Origin: Adineta vaga
Lineage: Eukaryota; Rotifera
Direction of reading: 5' to 3'
NCBI GenBank assembly: GCA_021613535.1
Contig: CP075492.1
Coordinates: forward strand, 6,448,001-6,512,000
DNA: 64,000 nt
Both the position numbers and the translations under genes were made by a program. Shown here piece by piece: positions 34,103-45,043 of this stretch. The notes beneath the pieces are model-generated. The model did no database searches. It worked only from the letters and a program-made list of their open reading frames with translations, and was not told the origin of the DNA. Each line of letters opens with the position of its first letter. Within the stretch, counting starts at the first letter, position 1.

Positions 34103-35944
34103 ATGAGTTCACTACGCGTCAAAGTTCAGTTTACCGAAGAGATATTACAGTATGGACGTCCAAAAGTTGAAACAGTTTTAAAATTTATTTATCATCTTGA
34201 AGCAGCATCTAGTAAAACGATTGGTGATCTGATAAAAGTTTTACAAGATCGTATCAATCGAGAACTATCAACTCAACATAAACAAATTGTTGAATTAGTT
34301 ACTGGTGATGATTATGTTCTCACAAAATCTGATATTTGTTCAAATGTATTGAAAGACAATGATTTGATTATATGTGTTGATTTGAAAAAATTTGCCTATG
34401 ATCATTTTTCGACGTTAGATCTAGCTAAATCATGGTTAGAAATTAAAGAACATGATCCCAGTGATAATCATGAAAAGACCATTCAAGTAGGTCTGAGTAA
34501 TATAATGAAATTATATGTTCGATTGCGTGGAACAACAAATAATTATGGACTGTGTTTGTTTGATATTCATCAATTAATTGATATTGCTACTCATAAACCA
34601 AAAAGTATTTTCGATCAATTTTTATTGATTTTACATAAGATTAAGAGTTTTCTTTATATTTTAGATACTTTAATTGCTCGAATCGATAATTCCGATGATT
34701 ATAATGAAACAACGGATGCTGAATGGTTTCTTGAATCTCAATGGGAATATGATGCTAATTCAAATAATCAATTATTTGTTATATGTAACATGAAAGTCGG
34801 ATCTGAAGATAATGTTATATCGAAAAAATTACAAATCTTACTTAATCATTCTCGTATGCGTATAAAAAAAGGTGAAATCACTGATTTATCAGATGCAAAT
34901 ACTGGTCTCATACTGACAGATGAACAACGTCAACGTTTAAAAGAACTCGTAGCTAAATTTCCACCACCGAAACGAAGTGGACCACAAATTGATACTAGAA
35001 AATGGCAAAATCTAAAGGTAACAAAACATGAATGTGAAGGTGATTCGTCGATTCGTATGGCTTATGGAAATACGAATACAGTTAATACATATCAAGACTT
35101 TCATTTAGCAGAAGGTTCAACATTTCAGCTAGAATTTATTATAACACATATTATATTTTCGAAAAAATCAAGTGTTTTACCTGAAATACTCAATCAAAAA
35201 CGTTCACAAGCAAATGAAAAATCTGTATCTGTTTCTAGTCTAACAGTATTTCATCAAATGCATGATGGTGGATGGAAAGAATGTGAAAATATTGCCATTG
35301 CACCGATGTCAGTACGTAATGAAGAACCAAGATGGTTAACCGATTCGATAATTAATATTCAACCAGATAAATTAGTTTCATATATTATTCGAGGATGCAT
35401 TCAAATCAAAGGTAATCCAGGTCTTAATAATTCTGCACGTGCTCGATTACCTAAAAGTTTACCACAACCATTTAAATTAAAAATCGTCGTAACTGATAGT
35501 ACAGAAAAACAAAGTTCATTAGTCGTGGAAAAAGTTGATCCACCATTGATTCTTACTACTCGGGAATCATTTATGCAAGAATATCAATCGGAAATAAAAG
35601 AATTGATTTGTTTTATTTATGCGGATGATTGTGAATATGATGAACGAATTTTTTTGGCAATTTATATCAGTCAAAAGAATGAACTTATGATTAAAGGTGA
35701 TGGTATTTATAAGAGTATATTTGATCGTCAAGGTTTACGTGCATTACAATTTCATGCTAAACAAAATAAAATAACAGAATATGAATTTCCAGAAATTCAA
35801 TGTCGATACAATGATAATATTACTAAAGTAACAGGTTTATTTGATTCTGAAACTTTTCTATTTTATGCTATTCGTGTTGAATTATCAACATTAACATCAA
35901 AAGCAGAAGAAACAGTATTTATTCCAATGGAAAAAATAGAATAA
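34103..35944 (+). CDS. uncharacterised protein, tandem family member 2, coilin-like N-terminal fold
   Basis: Paralogue of the gene at 31978, same strand, 306 bp downstream. The frame is open from 34103 to 35944 as if intronless, but 34605-34664 is a 60-bp GT-AG intron at exactly the position of the 46-bp intron of member 1. Its length is a multiple of three and it has no in-frame stop. Spliced, the join reads KPKNTLIARIDN, matching QKQSNRLIGRIDN in member 1; unspliced, 20 hydrophobic residues with no counterpart are inserted. Spliced length is 593 residues. Domain layout as in member 1: beta-grasp N-terminus with DYVLTKSDICSNVLKDND, then KELVAKFPPPKRSGPQID, TKHECEGD and LPEILNQKRSQ. Copies agree at roughly half of residues. 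Function unknown. Confidence 0.8.
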   Translation: MSSLRVKVQFTEEILQYGRPKVETVLKFIYHLEAASSKTIGDLIKVLQDRINRELSTQHKQIVELVTGDDYVLTKSDICSNVLKDNDLIICVDLKKFAYDHFSTLDLAKSWLEIKEHDPSDNHEKTIQVGLSNIMKLYVRLRGTTNNYGLCLFDIHQLIDIATHKPKSIFDQFLLILHKIKSFLYILDTLIARIDNSDDYNETTDAEWFLESQWEYDANSNNQLFVICNMKVGSEDNVISKKLQILLNHSRMRIKKGEITDLSDANTGLILTDEQRQRLKELVAKFPPPKRSGPQIDTRKWQNLKVTKHECEGDSSIRMAYGNTNTVNTYQDFHLAEGSTFQLEFIITHIIFSKKSSVLPEILNQKRSQANEKSVSVSSLTVFHQMHDGGWKECENIAIAPMSVRNEEPRWLTDSIINIQPDKLVSYIIRGCIQIKGNPGLNNSARARLPKSLPQPFKLKIVVTDSTEKQSSLVVEKVDPPLILTTRESFMQEYQSEIKELICFIYADDCEYDERIFLAIYISQKNELMIKGDGIYKSIFDRQGLRALQFHAKQNKITEYEFPEIQCRYNDNITKVTGLFDSETFLFYAIRVELSTLTSKAEETVFIPMEKIE

Positions 35945-36003
35945 TGATTTCAATCGAATGTTTTTTCATGCATCTTTCTTTAATTGAAATCGAAATAAAA
36001 TAT

Positions 36004-39000
36004 TTAAACGTCACTTTCATCACTGAGATATGAAGTATTCTAAAAGAAGAAGAAAACAAGTTTAAATTCTCTAAATAAAGATACAATATCTTACATGATT
36101 ATGTTTATTGCTATTTTGTAAATAATATCGAACATAATCAACTCTAAAATATGAATTTAATTCAAGATTATAGTCAAAACTGTTTCCTTCATACTTTCGT
36201 TCAATATTTTCTAAAACAATATCGATATGATTTTTCTTTGCATGTTTAAATGCATATCGCCAAAAATCATCAGCTATTGCACTTTCACGTTGCATTGCAT
36301 CGCTAACTACAAATCAAATCAAAGAATTTACAAAACATTTTTGTCATTAGAATTACTTTTCCATGGTTGTGGTAAACTATTTATCAATGATATTTGATCG
36401 CCTATAATATAGATTGATGTGAGTAGTAAAAATAATAAATTATCTCAACATACGATTAAAACAAAGTTTATAAACATGTTGAAAAGTAATAAATAGATAA
36501 TAGAGAATATTAAATGGTGGTGGTAATAGAGGTTTTTTAATATATTCATTGACAATTAAATATCGTTGATATCGCCATAGATCATGTGCTTGTTCTTGAA
36601 CACTTTGAATCGTGACACTAGATTGAAAAGAGAATTTTTAACAAACAAATCAAAAAATCAAAACTTTTTCTTACTTAAATAATGCTACGAGTACATTGAG
36701 AAGAAGTACATTGGCAATAGCAACAAAGAAAATCGCTAAAACGAATGCTGTATTGGAGTAAGAATCTGCGCCAACTAAATGAAAATAATCAATAAAAGGA
36801 AGATCAGAATTTTCTAAATGACTATGGGCAATTGCCGAAAGTCATGCTATCCGAAGAAAACGATTTATTATTACTAATGGGATCGATTTGTCCGAAAACT
36901 TTCCATATTCCATAATTGATAATATCTTTTGCTAATTGCCATGACCATGAATTCGTTTCAGAAGTATCGATGGTAACATTGATTAAACGACTATAATCAT
37001 CATAGATCCAATTGATTTGAGATGCTGTACCGATCAATGACCAGGATGCAATGGAAAAACCACAGAGAAAAATTAGAATAAAACAAATAAAGAAAAGAAG
37101 ATCTTTCATCTATGAAGAGAAATAACAGAGCATAATGAAAATAATGAAAATATCTATTCTACAAACTGTATTTAAAATCATTAATAATTTCGGTCCTAAT
37201 CGTTCAAATGCTGTAAATAGATGAAGAGTTCCGACAAACCAAGCAATGAGATCAAGACATAGAAAAATCCTAGAAATAATTCTTGATAATTTCGTCATTG
37301 TAATCAATAAAATCTACTTTGAAATTGTAAAAACAGCTTCAACTACAATAAATCTTGTCATAAATCCAATCAGATAGAAAAGAATCGCATTGATCTTAAT
37401 AAGATTCCATACATCATAAAAATATTCATAATGATCGGTTAAATAAAACTACAAATCAAATAGATTAATTGATGTAAATTCGTTTTGTAATCATTTTACT
37501 TTATGCATTTCTTCGAGAATTAAACTCCATATCCAAATATGAAGAAGAAATTCACATCTTCCTAATCCTAAATTAGTACTCTCATGAATAATATTCCATG
37601 GAAAATAATCAATTAAAAGTACGTAACTAAATAATCCAAGAAATACAACATAGAATATCTAAAATAAACCAAATATCATCAAATAAAATTTAAAAGAAAA
37701 ACATCTCTTCATTTACTATATTATAATAGAATCGAACAATAGGTGCGTGATAAAAATAAATAATTTTATTTGACCATCGTACTGGATTAAATTCGACATC
37801 ATGATCCGATCTATAAAATAAATAGAAATATGCATGGAATATTCTACGGACTTATTTTTACTTGATTACTGTACGAATAACAACACCATTTCCACTTTTG
37901 CCATATGAAATAACCTTTTAAAAAAACTATGAATTCAAATTTTTCACATCACTCTCTTTGGGACTATATAATAAATGTGTATCAATGAATGACTTGACTC
38001 GAGATATAGAAATAATATTTGACAAAAAATTGAGAAAAAAACAAACCTGTTTTCGTTCTTGAACATATGGTAGAAAAATAGAAAAGATTGGCATTAATGG
38101 AAATATCAGAGTAACAAGAAAGATCTAAATACAACTCTTTTCTTTATTTTGAAATGAAACTTGAAATGTTTTTCTTTACTCGAAAATTAACTGCTTTCCG
38201 TTTATAATTGATATTTCCAAACCTACGGGAAATTTCAAATGAGATACTTATCTTTAAATAATGAAACTTACCATTGATTATCTAAATATCTTTGAACGCA
38301 TTTCGATGAAAGAAATACTCGACAATTTGCTTCTTGTGCAATTTTTAAAGGATCAACATTATCAAATGATAATGCTGGTTCTTTTAGTAGTTCTACAGCA
38401 AAATATTCATCATTATCAAAACATCGATCAATAATTGACATTGCATAATAATCAAATTGTCTAAAATGACATTTATACAATTCAACATAATCGCTACAGA
38501 GGAAAGAAGATTCTACTTGGCATTCTTTTCATATTCTTCTTTTGCTTCAGAATGCATTGCTATTTGAGCGGCTAATCGATAGATTCGTGCACCAATTAAA
38601 GCCGCCACCGATTGATTCTATTTTCAATGATTACTAAGAAACAAACGAATCTTTTTCAATCTACACTTACCCATGTTTTTGAACAAAGATATTTTCCAAG
38701 TTCAAAACGGCCGATAAAGATTGCCCAAAGATATAATTCACGGCGAGCATTTTGTCCTAAACAGCAATACACTTCCGATGATACTTTATCAACCTAAAGA
38801 TGAACAAAATGTACATTCCGAATCTAAAGAGATTCCTACATACATCAAATTGTTTATTAAGATAAAATGCATGATAATCATTTCTTGTCGGTTTTAATTT
38901 GTTCTCGACGGGTAATACATTATCTGCCTAGGAATATCCGATTGAATTATTATTCATTAGAAATTAAAACATACATCAACAATTTCATATAATTGTTCAA

Positions 39001-40861
39001 TATCAACAGTCGTCAATTTTTCTAATGAGGCACCATATTCAAGAAGTAATTCGACAAAATCTACATGACCTCGACGAAGAGCATCAAGTAATGCTCGACG
39101 AAGATCATTACTCTTTCACACAAGTAAAACATAACAGAAAAACATCAATAAAGAAAAACCTACCTCCCATTTAGAAATAGTTCGATCTGTAAGAATATAT
39201 TTCTGTGCATAATCTAACTTTTGCCATGCCTAAAAAAACGACGAAATTTAATAAGCAAAAACAATTTCATTTTAATACCATTGCTAATTTCAATTCAGCA
39301 ACTCGACATTGTTGTTCATTATGAATTCCTTCGGAAAATTTCGTTGCTAAAAAAAGACAATTTCAATATATACATAGAAATCTATTCACAATTTTCAACC
39401 ATTTAAAAGTGCTTCAAGAATTGCATCTTCTAAATTTCCATGATGACGTTCGCTATCAAATTTGAAAATGGTTATCAATTGTCTTCGTTGTTGCATTATA
39501 CGACATAAACGATCTTTAATCTGATCAACCCATGAACTATTCTCCACTCGATGTTTCTGTAATCTATTAAAATGAATGATTATTTCAAATACAAAATCAA
39601 TTCAATTTCTATATTTACATAGCATTCAATCGAATTTCTCGGTAAGAAACGTCTAAAGTACGTTCTTTATTCAAAAATCTTCGTTCACTATCAGTACGAT
39701 CAACTTCAACTTGATTGAAATATGTATATAAATCAGCAACGAGATCAGCAGCTCGACCGGACTCCTATATGATCAATTTCAAATCAATAGCAAAAACATT
39801 TTCAGCTTTCCACTCACTTTCACAACAACTAATGGAACATTGTTTTCTAATGCTTGACAAACAGCTTGAATGGATAATTCACCACCTTCAACAAGAATCA
39901 TTACAGTTGGTGTTAAAATATCTGTTGTTATTAATGTTGTATTAATTTGTCGTAATTCTTGTTCGATTTCTGTTCGACGAAGAAGAACATCTTCAGCCGT
40001 ATAAGAATCACCATCAAATAATAGGAAATGTGTATGATTTGGTTCTAAATTCCATCGACCTTTTTCAGATTGTTTCGAATGATAAGCACGAACACTATAT
40101 TCATCAGCAATATTCTATTCAAAAGAAGATAAATTAACATCTTGAAATGAATTTCAAATCTTACCATATGAATAGCTTCGATTGAATTTGGACGAGGAGC
40201 ATTTAATGGACGATTTTCTCTATCTAATGCAACATCAAAAACAATCTTTGATATTCCATTTAATTGTTCTGTTCCAGCTGTATGTTTCCAACTTCCAATT
40301 CCAATACATGGAACATCAAGAGCATGTTTACGATTTTTATAACGATAATTATGTAAAGCTTTGCCAACTTCTCTTATTACACCAGCATTTGTTCCAGCAG
40401 TGATTAACCATGCATCTATAATCAACAAAAAAAATCATTTCTTCTTACGAAAAAAAAACAAATTCCTATTTTACTTGTCGTTGCTGCAGCAGCAACTAAT
40501 CCACGTTGAAAGGTTTTTCTTAAATGTGTAGACATATTACATTGTTTACCACCTCCCGTAACTGATATAATCAAATCAGGTGTTGGCAAACGCCAAGCAC
40601 GTTGCATAAATTCTACAACAGTTCTTGCATTCGTTTGTAAAGATAATCGAATATATTGAGAAAGTCGCGTGATTGAACTAAGTTCACTATTATCGAATTT
40701 TAAATAACCATATTGATCAGTGATCTCCCTAAGAGAATAATGATCAATAATATAATAAAAGCTCTCTTTTATACTTGCGGTTTACTATCCGATAAATGTA
40801 TGTCCAATTGACAAACAATCTCTTGGATAAGACGCATTTGTTGAACAATATCTTCAGACAT
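36004..40861 (-). CDS. TRPM-family cation channel without C-terminal enzyme domain
   Basis: Transient receptor potential melastatin channel, about 1,200 residues in some 20 exons. Start ATG at 40861 (MSEDIVQQMRL). The TRPM homology region follows: LPTPDLIISVTGGGKQCNM (about 40590), RGLVAAAATTS, AWLITAGTNAGVIREVGKAL, ILVEGGELSIQAVCQALENNVPLVVV and ESGRAADLVADL. Ankyrin-like helices follow (LRRALLDALRRGHVDFVELLLEYGA). The six-helix region is about 38220-36660, with pore motif FGQIDPI joined over a 61-bp intron (36814-36874) to a short turret, then S6 (VLLLNVLVALF). The TRP helix reads EQAHDLWRYQRYLIVNEYI. The chain ends soon after (stop 36004; NTSYLSDESDV), with neither a NUDT9-homology nor an alpha-kinase domain. 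The gating stimulus is unknown; FGQ resembles TRPM2/TRPM8. Confidence 0.88.
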
Positions 40862-41319
40862 TTCTATGATTCCTTACTAAGCTGTTGTATAACTTTTGAC
40901 TGACAGACTTGTCGTTTTTTTTCTTCTTCTTTTCTGACAAATAAATATGATAATCAGAATATTTGAATAATAATGACGAAACAAAAGAATAGACAAATAT
41001 TTCTTTTGGGAGAACGTTTAAATATCCTTCGATTAAAAATATGAAATTCTAACCACATACTATTTTCATACTGTGCACAATAGTGTTTTTTTTCTCTTCT
41101 AGTTTTCATTCTTTTGTAAGGATAATTATAAATGAGAGAAGAAAATTTCTGTTGCTTCTATAGATCGAAGTGAGTTATTTTAATGATTTATACAAATTAA
41201 TTTTCCAGAAAAAAAAATTGTTTCTTCATGTATTTTGTTTTGGAAGTAAAAACAAAAAAGAAAACGACGAGATAAGTGACAATAATAATCATTAGACACG
41301 CAAGTACAAGTATGTATGT
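40862..41319. other. spacer between TRPM and the WW-domain gene
   Basis: 458 bp, T-rich. It holds the TRPM promoter and 5' end and the 3' UTR of the WW gene, both on the minus strand. No exon is supported. Confidence 0.55.
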
Positions 41320-41898
41320 TTAATCTTCAAGTAACCATTTATCACGATGTTTTCTTTTTATTGCTGCTCGACGTGCTTTGATTGAATCAAGTTCTTTTTT
41401 AGTTAATTTCACTTTTTTCTTTTGATTTCCATTCGTTCGATTTAATTCTTCATTCCATGCATTATAATCAAAATAATGATATAACTGTCGAAGATCTCGT
41501 GCATCTTGTCCGACCAATCGTTTGCCTGTATTCATCGTACTAGGAATAGTCGGAGGTACTATATATGGTTGATAACGAAGATCAGAATGAGAATTAGCAT
41601 AACCCACTGATAAAGCATATTCATCAGTAGAATACTGTTGTTGTTCTGTATTAGATGAGTCAGATGTTGGCGGTGGTGGTTCAATACAACCTTTTGGTGC
41701 TTCCCATACCTAAACGTAAAATGAGAAGAAAAATAAAGAAATGATAACGAGAAAAATATGACTTACCGATTCAATACCGTCTGACCAGTAATAACGTTGA
41801 TAGTTTTCATCCCAATATGCTTGCCATTTTGATGTTTCGTCACTGGAACTAGTTGCACTTGCTGCTGCTAGTACTTCTTCTTCAGGTTTATCAGCCAT
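41320..41898 (-). CDS. small WW-domain-like protein
   Basis: Two exons, about 173 residues: 41898 to about 41767 and about 41710 to 41320, joined as GIES|VWEAPK. The N-terminal 20 residues are acidic and Ala/Ser-rich. A WW-type module follows (WQAYWDENYQRYYW, then SVWEAPKG), with aromatic residues and a final W-x-x-P-like end that would bind a proline-rich partner. The C-terminal third is helical and very basic (KKKVKLTKKELDSIKARRAA, IKRKHRDKW), suggesting nuclear or RNA-associated function, as in several splicing-linked WW proteins. I cannot name the orthologue. It is divergent from the SDR gene, with 237 bp between ATGs. Confidence 0.7.
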
Positions 41899-42135
41899 CT
41901 AAGAAGAAAATTTCTAATTCTGAGGAAATTTCAATCCTTAGCACAAAACAATCAAATCGACCAATCAAAATACTGGTCGAGCCTCTACAGACTCGACTCG
42001 CTACTGGTTACTTTTTTTCACCTAAAATTTGATTGATTTATAGAGTTAACGAATGAATAGATTAGTTTTAGAACGAAACGAAACGAAACGAAACGAGAGT
42101 CGAGAGAATTTATTTTATCATATCTAAAAGAAAGA
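41899..42135. promoter_or_regulatory. divergent promoter region with ACGAA repeats
   Basis: 237 bp between the oppositely directed WW and SDR genes. It includes almost five tandem copies of the pentamer ACGAA (42073-42096) about 40 bp before the SDR ATG. Confidence 0.5.
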
Positions 42136-43020
42136 ATGAATGGTTTAGTAGCATTAATTACCGGTGGTGCATCTGGTCTTGGTTTAGCTTGTGTTAATCG
42201 ATTCCTTAAGCAAGGCATTAGTCATGTACATTTTTGTGATTTATCATCATCAAAAGGTGATGAAATTGTTAAATCGATGGATTCATCTTTAGTTACATAT
42301 CATCCTGTTGATGTTACTCATGATGATCAAGTTGAAGATATGTTCAAAAAGATACAAAAACAAAGTTCGAAACTTAATTGTCTTGTTCAATGTGCTGGCA
42401 TTGGTGTAGCATTTCGTTGTTATAATATCAATGTAGAATTTCTTTTCCTAAATATGAAACATCTATTCATTTCTTTTCTCTATTAGAAACGAAGTATGCA
42501 TTCCATGGAAGAATTCCATCGAGTTATGAATAATAATGTTATCGGAACATTTAATGTACTTAGAAGAGCTTGTCATATTATGGCTGATAATCAACCTGAT
42601 ACACGTGGACAACGTGGTGTGATTGTTAATACTTCTAGTATCGCTGCGTATGAAGGACAAATAGGTTCATTTCATACGATTTGTTTTTTCAAATTAATTT
42701 GATTCTCTTTTATTCCTATAGGTCAAGTTGCATATTCAGCGGGTAGTGGTGCTTTAGCAAGTATGACACTTCCATTAGCGCGTGATCTTGCAAGTGTTGG
42801 TATTCGTGTTTGTACGATCCTTCCTGGTGTATTTGATCAAACGAAAATGGTCGAACCATTATCTGTAAAAAGTAAACAATTACTAGCAATGATGGTGCCA
42901 TTTCCAACTCAACTTGGTTTACCTGATGATTTTGCACAATTAGCACAAAATATTATTGAGAATAGTTATTTAAACGGTGAAAATATTCGTTTAGATGGTG
43001 CCATGCGTATGCCTCCTTAA
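42136..43020 (+). CDS. short-chain dehydrogenase, HSD17B10-like, catalytic Lys replaced
   Basis: Three exons, about 257 residues, closest to 17-beta-hydroxysteroid dehydrogenase type 10 (mitochondrial 3-hydroxyacyl-CoA dehydrogenase; also a subunit of mitochondrial RNase P). NAD-binding TGGASGLGL is near the start, then [13 protein letters not shown] and CAGIGVA. The segment [19 protein letters not shown] follows, with the catalytic Ser in [10 protein letters not shown]. After an intron comes [21 protein letters not shown] (from about 42730). Family members read YSASKGG here, so the YxxxK lysine is Ser in this gene while Tyr is kept. The end [20 protein letters not shown] matches the HSD17B10 C-terminus. 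There is no obvious long mitochondrial presequence. The frame is intact, so it is expressed protein rather than debris, but dehydrogenase activity is doubtful. Confidence 0.88.
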
Positions 43021-43059
43021 TATTTCGTTGTTTGTATAGTTTGATTAGGAGAAGTTACT

Positions 43060-43084
43060 TTTGTTTTTGTTTGTTTTTTTCTAG
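43060..43084 (+). promoter_or_regulatory. possible trans-splice acceptor before the BTB gene
   Basis: A polypyrimidine tract (ttttgtttttgtttg and a T-run) ends in ctag at 43081-43084, eight bases before the BTB ATG. With only 72 bp from the previous stop, this resembles an acceptor for spliced-leader trans-splicing, which is known in bdelloid rotifers. Confidence 0.4.
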
Positions 43085-43092
43085 ATAAGAAC

Positions 43093-43647
43093 ATGTCGGA
43101 TAGTATTAGATTTAAACTGACAAATGGAGATGTTTTCGGTATATTTCGTCAAACATTAGAACGATATCCGAATAGTTTTCTGACGAAATTAATTACGAAT
43201 GAACAAAATGCATCGTTTCATTCACGTGATGCTGATAATGCATTTCTTATTGATGAAGATTCCATGATATTTTCTTCACTTCTCACTTATTATCGTACTG
43301 GTGTATTAACAATTATTCATGATGATCTTCGTCAAGCAATTATCGATAAATATATGTTACCGCCAGTTCATTCACCTTCAAAAACATTATCAAGAGAATT
43401 ATCTCGACAAGATGAACCATTGTATATACATATTGGTTTTGAACATTCCTCATCAGTATCAGCACAAACTAGACCATCTCCATCACAAATTCCAGCACTT
43501 CATGGATGTCCATTTCTACTGACACATACAAATTCGTATCGATCGAAAGATCCTATTGAAGTTGCCAATTATTTATCATGTAATGGTTATACAATGGAAC
43601 AAATTGATCTAAATACACGATCAATATTAATGAAAAGAAAAGACTAA
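43093..43647 (+). CDS. BTB/POZ (KCTD/T1-type) domain protein
   Basis: 184 residues in a single exon from MSDSIRFKLTNGDVFGIFRQ. The N-terminal about 95 residues fit the T1-like BTB fold of KCTD proteins: a short strand pair, a TLERYPNSFLTKLI helix, AFLIDEDSMIFSSLLTYYRTG, and a terminal helix with YMLPP. These domains make tetramers or pentamers and often recruit Cullin-3 ligase. The C-terminal half (about 95-184) is Ser-rich, then has a compact region (EVANYLSCNGYTMEQIDLNT) not recognised. It lies 72 bp downstream of the SDR gene on the same strand, so the two may share a transcript. Confidence 0.78.
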   Translation: MSDSIRFKLTNGDVFGIFRQTLERYPNSFLTKLITNEQNASFHSRDADNAFLIDEDSMIFSSLLTYYRTGVLTIIHDDLRQAIIDKYMLPPVHSPSKTLSRELSRQDEPLYIHIGFEHSSSVSAQTRPSPSQIPALHGCPFLLTHTNSYRSKDPIEVANYLSCNGYTMEQIDLNTRSILMKRKD

Positions 43648-43818
43648 ACACATGTTTCGTTTATTTTTATTTATTTAATATTTTTTAAATGTATCATATA
43701 TATAAAATTTTGATCATCAGAATTATCAGTTTGAATGGAATATTTGTTCGGTTGATGTCATCTGATACAAGATACTCTTTGCTCATTTGAAGATTCACCA
43801 TAACGATGATACTGTAGT

Positions 43819-45043
43819 TTAGTTTGTAGCTTTCTCATTTTTTATTAGTACTGCTAGTTGATCAGCTACTTGAATACCTCGCCTTACAGCACCTTCAAGG
43901 AAGCCACCATCATCATCACTAACTTCACTACTACTCAACCATAATCGTCCATTCCATTGTGATTGTCGACATATACTACTTAGATGTGGATGACCACCTC
44001 TACCATCATTGATAGATGTTGAAGTAAATATTTCCGAACTCCAGTCAGTAATAAAAACAGCTGATGGATTTATTGCATCATTGCCAAAGATTTTCGTCGT
44101 AGCATCAATAACTTCTTGTTTAGTAGTACCAGCTAAACAAAATACGAATAGAGCATTACATGTTTCACTACTTGCATCATGCCATTCCTGAGCTTTACTA
44201 TAACGTGAAATAGCAAATCCACTTAGATTTTTTCTTCGCCACCATGCATCATCATATACAAGAATAGCTTTACATGTCGATGCCATCCATGTAACACATG
44301 TTTGGAGCTTTTCAGTAACAGCTACTGGTAATGCTGGTGTCAATTCAATAGTTGATACTAATAACTTAGGTGGTAGAGCTAACACTATATAATCTGCTAC
44401 TATCGAACGATGATCACGTAATATGATTGTAATAATTCCATTAGTTGTATAATCAATCTTTGTTACTGGTGAGTTAAGATGTATAGTGACAGTTGATTCG
44501 TTTTGAGTGGTTAATTCTTGAGCTATAGCTGTACATAAACTACTAGTTCCACCTTTGAGTCTTTTAACACCACCATGAATATTACCCATATTCGTACGTT
44601 GAATATTACCATTGCTTGAATCTATAAGTGATATTCCATTTTCATATTGTTGTAATGTTGAAATATTCAATTCATCAGCTAATGTACGTACTGCTGTATG
44701 ATGTGAAAAGATCCATGAAGCACCTAAATCTAGATTAAGTTCAGGAATACTAGATGTTCGACCACCAATTCGATCACGTGCTTCAACAATTGTAATTTTA
44801 TAGAATTGTTTCTTTAACAATTGTGTCAATTTACGAGCGCATGACAAACCAGAAAGACCAGCACCAACAATAGCAATTCGACTAATATTCACATCATTAT
44901 TTCTATCAGTTTCTGTTGCTAAAACAAATTTATCAAAGTTAAGTTTTGTTAACTAGATGTAAGTTCTTGCTTTATGGTATTCAAATACTTTTAGTATACT
45001 TTAAATCATAAAGATATTCAATGCATGCGGACATTTCTCTCAT
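43819..45043 (-). CDS. FAD-dependent amine oxidase (flavin monoamine oxidase type)
   Basis: A long exon (44918-43819) encodes a complete FAD oxidoreductase: dinucleotide-binding IVGAGLSGLSCARKL, EARDRIGGRTSS, LDLGASWIF, a GGTSSL segment, and the C-terminal FAD-contact region SSSEVSDDDGGFLEGAVRRG. This is the layout of bacterial and fungal flavin amine oxidases, which oxidise amines with O2 to aldehyde, ammonia and H2O2; the substrate is unknown. No ATG opens this exon: the codon at 44892 is GTG and an in-frame TAG lies upstream. I therefore propose a short first exon at 45043-44989 (MREMSACIEYL), joined by a 70-bp intron (44988-44919) in matching phase, giving 384 residues. It is at the short end for the family. 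No C-terminal anchor is seen, so it is probably soluble. Confidence 0.8.

Noticed and set aside
36814-36874. Apparent frameshift or stop in the TRPM pore region
   Set aside because: A 61-bp GT-AG intron joins FGQIDPI to KNSDLPF in frame; the length is typical for this genome.
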